Assembly (NCBI GenBank): GCA_017527905.1
Contig: JAFXPK010000036.1
Span: forward strand, 1 to 50,727
Direction of reading: 5' to 3'
DNA from: Paludibacteraceae bacterium
GTDB taxonomy: Bacteria; Bacteroidota; Bacteroidia; Bacteroidales; Paludibacteraceae
Length of the DNA stretch: 50,727 nt
Notes under the pieces: model-generated
What the model was told of the DNA's origin: nothing
What the model saw: only the letters and a program-made list of their open reading frames with translations
The model's database searches: none
Shown here: one piece after another, positions 8,909 through 17,600 of the stretch
Layout of the letters: each line of letters begins with the position of its first letter
Numbering within the stretch: position 1 is the first letter of the stretch
Position numbers and translations under genes: made by a program

Positions 8909-10558
8909 CTATTTTTGGTTGTTTCTAAGTTCTGAACGTTTAATTTTTCCGCTGATTGTTTTAGGCATCTCGTCTACGAATTCCACCACACGAGGGTATT
9001 TGTAAGGTGCGGTAGTACGTTTGACGTGGTCTTGGATATCCTTGATCAAGGCGTCGCTCTCTTTCCCCTTGTATTCTTTGGTGAGCACGATGGTTGCCTT
9101 GACCACCTGTCCGCGGATCTCGTCCGGCACGCCTGTGATGGCGCATTCGAGCACGGCAGGGTGGGTGAGCAATGCGCTTTCCACCTCGAAAGGACCGATA
9201 CGGTAGCCGGAGCTCTTGATGACGTCGTCGGTACGTCCAACGAACCAGAGGTATCCGTCCTCGTCACGCCATGCGACGTCGCCCGTGTGGTATACGCCTC
9301 CCCTGAGACATTCCGCCGTCTTTTCAGCGTCGCGGTAATATTCCTTGAAGAGTCCGACCGGACGTTCCTTCCCTAATCGGATGATGATTTCACCCTGTTC
9401 GCCGTCCTCCACGGAGTGTCCGTCCGGAGCGATCAGGTCGATGTCGAATACAGGGCTTGGTCTGCCCATGGAGCCTGGCTTAGGTTCCATCCAAGGGAAG
9501 GTGGCGATGGAGACGGTCGTCTCGGTCTGTCCGAATCCCTCCATCAGCTTGATGCCCGTCTCTCTGCGGAAATCCTCGTAGATGACTGGGTTCAGCGGCT
9601 CGCCGGCGATGTAGCATTGCTTCAGGGAGGAGAGATCATATTTCTCCAAGCCTTCCTTCATCATGAAGCGGAAGATGGTCGGCGGTGCGCAGAATGAGTT
9701 GATTTTGTACTTCTCGATCATGGCGAGCATGTTCGCCGCGTTGAACTTCTCGTGGTCGTAGACGAACACGGTAGCGCCTGAGATCCATTGTCCGTAGAGC
9801 TTGCCCCACACGCACTTTCCCCAACCGCTGTCCGCCACCGTGAGGTGCAGGCAATCCTCGTCGAGGTTGTGCCAGTATTTACCCGTGACGATGTGGCCCA
9901 ATGGGTAGGTGAACGTGTGTGCCACCATCTTCGGGTGACCGGTGGTACCCGAGGTGAAGTAGAGCAGCATGATGTCGTCGTTGTCGTTACGGGCAGGAGC
10001 CACGAACGGAGCGGCGGAGTTGATTCCCTTGTGGAAGTCGAGCCAGCCCTCAGGGATGGAAGGACCGATGGATATGCGGTACTTCAGCGAAGGAGACTCC
10101 GCCACGGAATCGTTGATATGGTTGATGATGATGTCGTCGCCGCATGCGATGATCGCCTTGATGTCGGCCGCGTTGCAGCGGTAGATGATATCTTTGTTGG
10201 TGAGGAGGTGGGTTGCCGGGATCACCACTGCTCCGATCTTGTGGAGGGCGATGATGGAGAACCAGAACTCATAGCGGCGTTTCAGGATCAGCATGACCAT
10301 GTCACCCTTCCCGATGCCGAGGGATTGAAGATAGGCGGCGGTCTTGTCCGTCTCACGCTTCATGTCCGCGAATGTGAAATCTATGTGCTCGCCTTGGTCG
10401 TTGGTCCAACGAAGGGCCACTTTGTTTGGGTTTTCTTTCGCCCATGCGTCGACTACATCGTAGCCGAAGTTGAAATGTTCAGGAACATTTAGTTTGAAGT
10501 TGTTTTTGAAGTCCTCATAAGAGTCGAACTTCACCCTGTTTACGAATCTTTCTACCAT
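8909..10558 (-). CDS. AMP-forming acyl-CoA synthetase, copy 1
   Basis: A 549-residue paralogue of the neighbouring synthetase with the same motifs: LYFTSGTTGHPKMV, GFGQTET, AWRDEDGYLWFVGRTDDVIK and KTISGKIKRSE. The two differ mostly in a segment that could include part of the acyl pocket (about residues 375-420) and at the C-terminal tail. DNA identity is patchy: about 145 bases at 9108-9250 match 7436-7578 with only two differences, which suggests gene conversion. It starts 31 bases after the XRE-cupin regulator, so that protein may control it. Confidence 0.88.
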   Translation of the reverse strand: MVERFVNRVKFDSYEDFKNNFKLNVPEHFNFGYDVVDAWAKENPNKVALRWTNDQGEHIDFTFADMKRETDKTAAYLQSLGIGKGDMVMLILKRRYEFWFSIIALHKIGAVVIPATHLLTNKDIIYRCNAADIKAIIACGDDIIINHINDSVAESPSLKYRISIGPSIPEGWLDFHKGINSAAPFVAPARNDNDDIMLLYFTSGTTGHPKMVAHTFTYPLGHIVTGKYWHNLDEDCLHLTVADSGWGKCVWGKLYGQWISGATVFVYDHEKFNAANMLAMIEKYKINSFCAPPTIFRFMMKEGLEKYDLSSLKQCYIAGEPLNPVIYEDFRRETGIKLMEGFGQTETTVSIATFPWMEPKPGSMGRPSPVFDIDLIAPDGHSVEDGEQGEIIIRLGKERPVGLFKEYYRDAEKTAECLRGGVYHTGDVAWRDEDGYLWFVGRTDDVIKSSGYRIGPFEVESALLTHPAVLECAITGVPDEIRGQVVKATIVLTKEYKGKESDALIKDIQDHVKRTTAPYKYPRVVEFVDEMPKTISGKIKRSELRNNQK

Positions 10559-10589
10559 GATTTTTGGTATTTGAAGTATAGTGCTTTTA

Positions 10590-11141
10590 TTACATGATGA
10601 TAGCGAGGAACTTGACGGTCTTGTTGTTGAGCGCCTTCATTCCATGGAGTTTGTTAGCGTCGAAGTAGATGCTGTCGCCCTCTTCGAGAGTTAATTCTTT
10701 TCCATTAATGCTAATGAGCATGCTACCTTCAAGTACCATGTTGAACTCTTGTCCCGGGTGGGAGTTGAGGTGTATAGGAGCGTCGTTAGGCTCCACGGTC
10801 ACGATGAACGGGTCACCTTTCCTGTCGATGAAGCCGGCGGCCAAGGATTGGTATTTGTACGCTTTGGTACGTTCCATGGCGGTACCTTTCCCCTTGCGGG
10901 TGAGGTAGTAGGTCTTCATGTGAGGATCTTCTCCGAAGAGGAGGGAGGTCATCTCGACGCCGCACTTTTGTGAAATACAGTGCAAAATGCTAACAGGGAT
11001 ATCTTTTTCGCCGCTTTCGTAGGCGATGTATTCAGCTGGGGTGATGGAACAAGCTTCCGCCAGTTCTACCGTTGTCATTCCGATGTCCTCGCGCAAGCAT
11101 TTCATGCGAGAGGCGATTTGTTTGATTTGCTCGTTTACCAT
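10590..11141 (-). CDS. XRE-family regulator with C-terminal cupin domain
   Basis: A 183-residue transcription factor. The helix-turn-helix (about residues 8-60) includes TTVELAEACSITPAEYIAYE, and a cupin_2 barrel (about 105-183) includes NSHPGQEFNMVLEGSM and LEEGDSIYFDANKLHGMKA. Such proteins bind a small metabolite or metal in the cupin and regulate adjacent genes. The start was set at the ATG at 11139-11141 (MVNEQIKQ), because the longer frame adds a basic, unlikely N-terminus that runs into the proC gap. It sits between proC and two acyl-CoA synthetase genes, which suggests an acyl or amino-acid derivative as ligand. Confidence 0.88.
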   Translation of the reverse strand: MVNEQIKQIASRMKCLREDIGMTTVELAEACSITPAEYIAYESGEKDIPVSILHCISQKCGVEMTSLLFGEDPHMKTYYLTRKGKGTAMERTKAYKYQSLAAGFIDRKGDPFIVTVEPNDAPIHLNSHPGQEFNMVLEGSMLISINGKELTLEEGDSIYFDANKLHGMKALNNKTVKFLAIIM

Positions 11142-11175
11142 ATTGTTCGTTGATAAGGTTAATCTTCTTTGTGAA

Positions 11176-11952
11176 TTAGTTATTGGCCTTGATGCCTTTG
11201 ATGACCGCGTTGGTGAATCCATATTCCTCCATGGCGTTGAGTCCCTTGATGGTCCATCCGCCAGGGGTGGTCACCTTGTCGATCTCGTACTCCGCGTTGG
11301 TCTTGTTCTTGAGGATAAGCTCCGCCGCGCCCACCATCGTCTGTGCGATGACCTCTTGAGCGATGTCCGGACGGATGCCCAGTTCGACAGCACCCTCGGT
11401 GGCGGCGCGCAGGTAGCGCAATGCGTAGGCGATACCGCAGGAGGAGACTGACGTGAAGGCGCTCATCTGCTTCTCAGGAATGATGATGGCCCTTCCCAAT
11501 TTGTTGAAGAGGCCGAGGACGAACTCCTCTTGTTCCTTGCTGGCGTTGAGCGAGCATACGAAGTTCATGCCCGCGAGCAGGGCGACCGCCGTGTTAGGCA
11601 ATACCCTGAATAGGGAGTATTCCTTGCCGATCTTCTCGGCGATATGGCTGAGGTCCACGCCGGCGGCGATGGAAATGATGGTCTGCTTCGGGTTGATGGC
11701 GCCTTTGATGCCGTCGAGGACGGTGTCCACCAACCATGGTTTCACTGCGATGAGGACGTAGTCGGCCTTCTTTACCGCCTCACGGTTGTCCGTCGTGGTG
11801 AAAATGTTCTTATTGATTTTTGAGATGTTCTTTAGAGTCTCCTCACTGGCGTCAGCGACGAAAAGCTCGTCCGCCTTGCACGCTTTACTGAGATATAAGC
11901 CTTTGACGATGGCGCCTCCCATATTGCCGGCGCCGATAAATGCTATCTTCAT
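11176..11952 (-). CDS. proC: Pyrroline-5-carboxylate reductase
   Basis: It reduces pyrroline-5-carboxylate to proline with NAD(P)H. The 258-residue protein begins with the Rossmann motif IAFIGAGNMGGAIVKG, continues with VLIAVKPW and ISIAAGVDLSHI, and ends with the conserved VTTPGGWTIKGLNAMEE region. It is the first gene of a seven-gene minus-strand run that also carries proB. A TAnnTTTG element lies 37-44 bases upstream. Confidence 0.94.
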   Translation of the reverse strand: MKIAFIGAGNMGGAIVKGLYLSKACKADELFVADASEETLKNISKINKNIFTTTDNREAVKKADYVLIAVKPWLVDTVLDGIKGAINPKQTIISIAAGVDLSHIAEKIGKEYSLFRVLPNTAVALLAGMNFVCSLNASKEQEEFVLGLFNKLGRAIIIPEKQMSAFTSVSSCGIAYALRYLRAATEGAVELGIRPDIAQEVIAQTMVGAAELILKNKTNAEYEIDKVTTPGGWTIKGLNAMEEYGFTNAVIKGIKANN

Positions 11953-12049
11953 ATCATTAAATATTAAAAACCAATACTAACCAATCTGCAAATTTAGAAA
12001 ATAATCCAACAATAATGCTTAATTTCGCCATCGAATAAATAATTGTCCG
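11953..12049. promoter_or_regulatory. Divergent promoter region, proC operon and S4 gene
   Basis: On the minus strand a TAAATTTG element (11989-11996) could drive proC. On the plus strand TAATTTCG (12020-12027) could drive the S4-domain gene. Neither has a clear -33 TTTG at the usual distance, so both are assigned from the -7 element only. Confidence 0.4.
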
Positions 12050-12277
12050 ATGAAACAAATACAATTCACACTGAGAGAAGGGGAGTCGTTCATCCCGTTG
12101 ATACAGTTGCTGAAGGCGACCCATGTGGTGGGTTCCGGAAGCGAAGCGCAGGACGTTGTCGTGGAGGGCATGGTGCTGCGCAATGGAGCTGTCGAGCTTC
12201 GCAAGCGTGCCAAAATCGTTGATGGCGATGTGATCCGTTTCGCCGATTTCGAGATTGTTGTGTCGAACCTGTCTTGA
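12050..12277 (+). CDS. Small S4-domain RNA-binding protein
   Basis: A 75-residue protein made almost entirely of an S4 fold: FIPLIQLLKATHVVGSGSEA, then VVEGMVLRNGAVELRKRAKI and a hydrophobic end IRFADFEIVV. It resembles the YbcJ-type RNA-binding proteins, whose role is probably in ribosome or RNA metabolism. It stands alone, divergent from proC, and is followed by a strong terminator. Confidence 0.85.
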   Translation: MKQIQFTLREGESFIPLIQLLKATHVVGSGSEAQDVVVEGMVLRNGAVELRKRAKIVDGDVIRFADFEIVVSNLS

Positions 12278-12328
12278 CGGATCTTCTCTTCCCCCTTGGA
12301 ACGTCCGAAGAGATGCGAAAAAAAAGAA

Positions 12329-12362
12329 GGGCGTCGTTTCATCGAAACGACGCCCCTTTTTA
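12329..12362. terminator. Bidirectional intrinsic terminator
   Basis: A perfect 12-bp inverted repeat (GGGCGTCGTTTC at 12329-12340, atc loop, GAAACGACGCCC at 12344-12355) is flanked by an A-run on the left and a T-run on the right. It serves the S4 gene on the plus strand and the 58-residue membrane gene on the minus strand. Confidence 0.9.
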
Positions 12363-12378
12363 TTTCTTGTTCTCTCGG

Positions 12379-12555
12379 TTAATCGTTCAGGAAGTACTTG
12401 TTGCAAATAATGTATGCAATCAAGCCGAGAACGAACATAATCCCTGCAGTAGCCAAAATACCATTGCCTCCAATCACTCCGAAGAAGTGGAACATGAGGA
12501 GCAATACTCCGACGAGTATGATGATAATGCCTAAGTATCTCAGTAATTTATTCAT
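12379..12555 (-). CDS. Small two-helix membrane protein
   Basis: A 58-residue frame starting MNKLLRYLGI and ending KYFLND. It has two hydrophobic segments: about residues 7-26 (LGIIIILVGVLLLMFHFF) and 33-51 (ILATAGIMFVLGLIAYIIC), linked by a Gly-rich turn (GVIGGNG). No family is recognised. It ends just before a strong bidirectional terminator and starts 18 bases after a 22-codon frame, downstream of the initiator tRNA. Predicted to lie in the inner membrane; function unknown. Confidence 0.7.
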   Translation of the reverse strand: MNKLLRYLGIIIILVGVLLLMFHFFGVIGGNGILATAGIMFVLGLIAYIICNKYFLND

Positions 12556-12573
12556 CTTGAATTGTATTATCAG

Positions 12574-12642
12574 TTAATACTTTACGAATTGTTGCGCAAG
12601 CCATTTCAAATTATTCCTCGTTGTTGGGGGATTCTCCTTCAT
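12574..12642 (-). CDS. Possible 22-residue peptide
   Basis: A short frame, MKENPPTTRNN followed by LKWLAQQFVKY, lies between tRNA-fMet and the 58-residue membrane gene on the same strand. The half-amphipathic end (LKWLAQQFVKY) and tight spacing to the next start (18 bases) make it a candidate leader or small protein. There is no homology evidence, and chance is quite possible at this length. Confidence 0.3.
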   Translation of the reverse strand: MKENPPTTRNNLKWLAQQFVKY

Positions 12643-12678
12643 GGTATCGCACATACCCCGGTATCTCCTGGGTTTTTG

Positions 12679-12751
12679 TTGCGGGAACAAGACTCGAACT
12701 TGTGACCTTTGGGTTATGAGCCCAACGAGCTGCCAACTGCTCCATCCCGCA
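12679..12751 (-). tRNA. tRNA-fMet (CAU), initiator type
   Basis: Cloverleaf with acceptor TGCGGGA pairing to TCCCGCA, D-arm GGAGCAGTTGGCAGCTC, anticodon arm TTGGGCTCATAACCCAA (anticodon CAU with three consecutive G:C pairs, the initiator hallmark) and T-arm ACAAGTTCGAGTCTTGT. Position 1:72 would be a T:A pair, where E. coli has the C:A mismatch. CCA is not encoded. The D-loop GGAGCAG matches E. coli tRNA-fMet. Confidence 0.9.
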
Positions 12752-12779
12752 TGTAGCCGATTCATATTGAATCGTGGTG

Positions 12780-12810
12780 CAAAGGTACGGCTTCTTTTTG
12801 AAAAAACAAA
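12780..12810 (-). promoter_or_regulatory. Promoter of tRNA-fMet
   Basis: On the minus strand TTTG (12807-12810) is followed after 19 bases by TACCTTTG (12780-12787), the full Bacteroidota sigma-ABfr consensus. It lies 28 bases upstream of the tRNA 5' end. Confidence 0.8.
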
Positions 12811-12889
12811 AAATGGAGTGTTTTTTTTGTGAAAATGTTTTTTTGCACCTATACTGGATGTGGATGCGTCATGCTGTTCCGCAATCTTT

Positions 12890-14386
12890 TTAAACGGGCT
12901 TTGAAACAAACTTTTTCTTCTCGTCGCGGCATATGAGCTGCAGTGCCCATTTCCCGGAATGAACCGATGGCGGAATGCCACCTCCAGGGAATAACCATTG
13001 CCCGGCGAGGTAGAAATGGTCCAGATTCGGGATCTTCTGATCCAACTGTTGAATCACATTCTTGGACGTCGGAATGAAGCCTTCGTAGGATCCCTTCCAT
13101 GCCCCTGTGTAACGGATGGTGGTCAGCGGAGTGGCGACGTCACATGCTTCGATGTGTTGGGAGCTGCCGGGATAATGTTTCTCCAAAATCTTTATGGCAT
13201 CCTCCTCGATTTTCTTTTTCTCCTCGCCATATTCCTCCTTGCTCATTTTCTCCCAGATGCTATACGGACTGTCATACCGGATGATGATGCAGGATTTGCC
13301 TTCGGGAGCCATGGTCGGGTCGAAGTTGTAATTCAGGATCCTATAGTTGTGTTTGAGCTCCGTGCTTCCGATTTTGTCGCCGCATGCTTGCACTACCTGT
13401 ATGTTGTAGTCGGTTTTTAGCTCTTGGTTGATGCCGAACGAAACTTGTACGATGGAGGTGAATAATTTCCAGTTGGCATATACGCGGTCGATCATGGGCG
13501 AGCGGAATTTCCCTTTCAGTAGCTTGTAGAGTGTGGTGTAGCCATCGGCGGCACTCACGACGTAGTCGGCTTCCAGAACGCTGCCGTCGGTCAGCCTTAC
13601 TCCTCGGGCTGAACCATTCTCCACGATGATCTCTTCCACCTCTTTCTTGAAGAGGAATTCTCCTCCTAATGATTCATATTTGCTCTTCATCCGCTCCGCG
13701 ACGGCCAAGGAGCCACCGATCGGGTAGCCCGCGTTCTTGCGGAAATACCATCCCATGATCAGTAGGAACGCATAGCAGGCATAATCGCCTTCTCCGTAAA
13801 TATTCAGTAACTTTTCCTTTAAAATATCGCTTTTTATGTTGAGCGACTTAATGTATTGGGTGAAGTCCTTCCCTCTGTGGCGAATGGCGATGTATAGGGA
13901 AGGAAAGCACCGAAAGAATGCTTTGAAGTATTGGAATGGTGTGCGGAGCGCTGGCGCGATGTCGAACGGGTGGAGGTGGGAAGCCCTACGGATGTCCCTG
14001 GCCAGTTTGTTGATGGCTTTGCCGTCTATGGGGGAAATGGACAAAAGATGCTTCTTCCATCGTTCCAGATCTGTGTAGATGACCAGGTTTGTCCCATCTT
14101 TCGCGATGTTCCTGTTGTGAATCTCCGCATTGATGACCTGCACTTGATCGTTTAGGATGTTGGTCTCGCACATCGTGTCGTGGAAGGCGCCTTCCCTCGT
14201 CCCTACCAGCCATTGTATGCTGTAGTCGAACCGATATCCTTTGCGATGCCATGCCGTGCAAATGCCTCCTGCTATGCTATGCTTTTCTATGATCTGTGAT
14301 TCAAATCCATTCATCTGCGCATAAATGCCCACAGACATACCTGACACACCTCCGCCTATAACAATAATCTTCTTCTTTTTCTCCAC
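12890..14386 (-). CDS. Phytoene-desaturase-like FAD-dependent oxidoreductase
   Basis: A flavoprotein of about 498 residues in the phytoene desaturase / carotenoid isomerase / retinol saturase family. The FAD-binding Rossmann motif IIVIGGGVSGMSVGIYAQMN is at the N-terminus, GGICTAWHRKGYRFDYSIQW follows, and the C-terminal FYLAGQWLFPGGGIPPSV closes the FAD site. I chose the GTG at 14384-14386 because GGAGG (14394-14398) lies 7 bases upstream; in-frame ATGs at 14407 and 14455 lack such a site. It is divergent from an MMPL-acyltransferase gene, which suggests a lipid or polyene substrate (inference). Confidence 0.82.
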   Translation of the reverse strand: MEKKKKIIVIGGGVSGMSVGIYAQMNGFESQIIEKHSIAGGICTAWHRKGYRFDYSIQWLVGTREGAFHDTMCETNILNDQVQVINAEIHNRNIAKDGTNLVIYTDLERWKKHLLSISPIDGKAINKLARDIRRASHLHPFDIAPALRTPFQYFKAFFRCFPSLYIAIRHRGKDFTQYIKSLNIKSDILKEKLLNIYGEGDYACYAFLLIMGWYFRKNAGYPIGGSLAVAERMKSKYESLGGEFLFKKEVEEIIVENGSARGVRLTDGSVLEADYVVSAADGYTTLYKLLKGKFRSPMIDRVYANWKLFTSIVQVSFGINQELKTDYNIQVVQACGDKIGSTELKHNYRILNYNFDPTMAPEGKSCIIIRYDSPYSIWEKMSKEEYGEEKKKIEEDAIKILEKHYPGSSQHIEACDVATPLTTIRYTGAWKGSYEGFIPTSKNVIQQLDQKIPNLDHFYLAGQWLFPGGGIPPSVHSGKWALQLICRDEKKKFVSKPV

Positions 14387-14698
14387 TATATAACCTCCGT
14401 TTTTCATGTGTTTGATGAGCCTTCGACTACGTACTGTTTGCTTAGATCGCTCCAATTGTTTTTTTACTCAAATATGCATCCTTTTGATTTGTAAAGAATT
14501 AGTTACGTAAATCTATTGAGTGCCTCTCATGGATATGCATATTCTCGCCACAAATTTAAAAAGAATCCTTGGAATATGTACACAATACGTGGAAAATCAG
14601 GCAGACGTGTCTCAATTGTTTCGGAGTAGAGATGTTAAACTTTTCCATCGCTATGGTATAACGTTGTCTAATCCCTATCTTTGTGAAAATTATTGTTC
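14387..14698. promoter_or_regulatory. Divergent intergenic region with promoters
   Basis: About 310 bases without a gene between the flavoprotein and the MMPL exporter. On the plus strand TATCTTTG (14676-14683) is only 15 bases before the exporter ATG, so its transcript would have a very short leader. On the minus strand TAAATTTG (14551-14558) is a candidate -7 element for the flavoprotein. Neither has a perfect -33 box. No RNA gene or repeat seen. Confidence 0.5.
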
Positions 14699-17600
14699 AT
14701 GAAGAATTTCGTGCAGAGGACGTTCCGCTATTTTGAGCGGCATCGCACATTGTTGAGGGTTTCGCTTTGCACCGTGATCGCTTTGATGGTCGTGGCGGTG
14801 GGACGTGTACACTTTGTCGAGGACATCAGCAAATTCCTTCCGGAGGACGTTGCGGGTGAGCGGATGGGGGATTTCTTCCAACGCCTCAGTGCCTCCAACC
14901 AGGTGATGGTATACGTCTCGATGGCGGATTCCTCCGCAGAGGATTTCCCTCTGCTGGAGCGTGCCGCGGATGATTTCGCCGAAGCGATGCGCGCTGCCGA
15001 CTCGACGGGCCTCACATCGGAGGTCTTCCTGAAAACGGACCCTGAGATGGTTACGAAAACGATGGATTTCATCCTGGAAAATCTTCCTTATTACCTTGAA
15101 CCTGAAGATTATAAACGAATCGATAGCCTATGGACGGATAGCGCTATGGCACTGCTCATGGCGGGTAACCGAGACCGCCTCCTCTCTCCGACGGGTGGCT
15201 TCCTGCAGGCGTTCGTGGTGCGTGATCCGTTGCACCTCTCTTACCCTGTCCTGGCGAAATTGAACGCGCTCCGCCCTTCCGAGGGGGAGCACGTGCGGGA
15301 TGGTTATTTGCTGGATGCGGAGGAACGGTCGGTCATGATACCGATTACCTCCTCTTTGCCTTCCAGCGAGACCCGGCTGAATAAGCAGTGGATCGCCTCC
15401 ATCGAGGCCGCTTCCCATGCTGTGGCGGAGAAGTATGCGGGGAAGGTGGCTGTCTCGTATATCGGACCGGCGGTCATTTCGGTCGGCAATGCGGAGCAGA
15501 TCAAGTCGGACACGATATGGTCCACCATCATCGCCCTCACCCTGATCGTCGTGTTACTGGCTTTGTTCTACCGGGATGTGCGGGCGATCCTTCTGATCCT
15601 TTTCTCCATCGCATTCGGTTCGCTCTTCGCTGTGGCCTTCCTGGCGCTGCTGAAGGAGGATGTGTCGGTCATCGCGATCGGTATCGGTTCGGTCATCGTG
15701 GGCATTGCGGTGAATTACCCGCTGCATTTCCTGGCGCACCTCAAGGAGGGGCATACCCGCCAGGAGGCGATGCGCGACATCGTGGATCCGCTCGTGACGG
15801 GCAACATCACGACGGTGGGTGCTTTCCTCAGCCTCCTCTTTATCCGTTCGGAGGCGATGCGCGACATGGGGCTCTTCGCCGCCTTGCTTCTTGTGGGTAC
15901 GATTCTCTTCGTACTCTTCGTGTTGCCTCATTTCTTTGCGGATAAGCTTTTCAAGGGCCGGACGGGTGGTAAACTGATGTTCGGCAAGATCGCCAATGTC
16001 CAGTTCGAGAAGAACAAGGTGGCGGTTTGCCTGATTGTCCTTCTGACTTTCCCGCTCCTCTATTTCAGTACCAAGACCCAGTTCGAGACGGATATGAACG
16101 CTATCAACTACATGACGCCCGACCAGCGTGTGTGGATGGCGAAGCTGACGAGCGAGACGGAGTCCGGACTGGCGAAGTCCTTCTGCGTGGCGGAGGGAAC
16201 GACGCGTGAGGAGGCGTTGCGCAACCATGAGTGTGTGCGGGCTTCCTTGGACAGCCTGCAGGCGAGCGGTGCGGTCGCAAAGGTATCCGGCGTGGGCATC
16301 TTCTTGCCGTCGGAGGATATGCAGCGTGTGCGGACGGAGGCGTGGAACAAGTATTGGGCGGCGCACCCGGAGGCGGCGGACCTCATCCGGCGTCATGCGG
16401 AGGCGTGTGGTTTCGCCCCTGGCGCTTTCGACGCTTTCCTAGCGATGACGAAGAGACAATATGCGGTGGCGGATCCGCACCATTTCGATTTCATATCGGA
16501 CAAGATCGCCAAGAACTATGTGGTGGAGGATAACGGGCAATGGTATGTCTATTCCATCCTGGAGCATGCCCAGGAAAGCGCTGAGATGGTCTCTTCCTCC
16601 TTGAAGGATAAGGGGGATGGCCTCTTCGTGTTCGGTAGCCGTTCCATGCTGAATAAGTTGGTGGACTCCCTGTCGAGCGATTTCAACAATGTCCTGTACA
16701 TCTGCGGATTCATCGTCTTTATCTTCCTGCTGATCTCCTTCGGAAGGGCGGAGTTGGCGCTCCTCTCGTTTGTTCCGCTGACGGTGGGGTGGATATGGAT
16801 CTTAGGTCTGATGGGCTTGTTGGACATGCGGTTCAACATCGTCAATGTTATCCTCGCCACCTTCATCTTCGGGCAGGGCGACGACTATACCATCTTCGTC
16901 ACGGAGGGGTTGATGCATGAGTATGCCTATGGGAAGAAGGTGCTGGCGTCGTACAAGAACTCGGTGATGCTCTCCGCCCTGATTATGTTCATCGGAATCG
17001 GCACGCTCATCATCGCGAAGCATCCCGCCATGCGCTCGTTGGCGGAGGTGACGATCGTGGGCATGTTCACCGTCATCCTGATGGCTTATTTCTTCCCACC
17101 GCTGATATTCAATTGGTTAACTAAGTCTAAGGGTAAAAATAGACTCATGCCTATCACACTGAAGAACCTATTGCTGACCATCGGCTGCTTCGCGGTCTTT
17201 TTCGTGGGGACAATCTACATGTCCCTTTTAGGATTCTTCGTTCTGACGGTTGGAGGCAAGACGGAGAGCCATAAGGCGTTCTATCATAGACGGTTGTGTG
17301 GTATCTTCCGTGTCTTGGTCAAGCTGATGCCGGGTGTGGAGTGTCATGTGCATAACCCGCAGGGGGAGACGCTCGATCGCCCTGGCATAATAGTTTGCAA
17401 CCATCAGTCGCACCTGGACTTGCTCTATACGTTGATCCTAAGTCCTAAGATTGTCTGCCTGACGAACAAGTGGGTTTGGAACTGCCCGTTCTACGGGTGG
17501 ATCATTCGATATGCGGAGTTCCTGCCGGTATCCGACGGGTTGGAGCAACACGAGGAGGAGTTGAAGGCAGCGATCGACAAGGGTTATTCCATCCTGATCT

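Noticed and set aside
11142..11222. Longer start for the XRE-cupin gene
   Set aside because: The added 27 residues are basic and unlike the family, and run into the end of proC.
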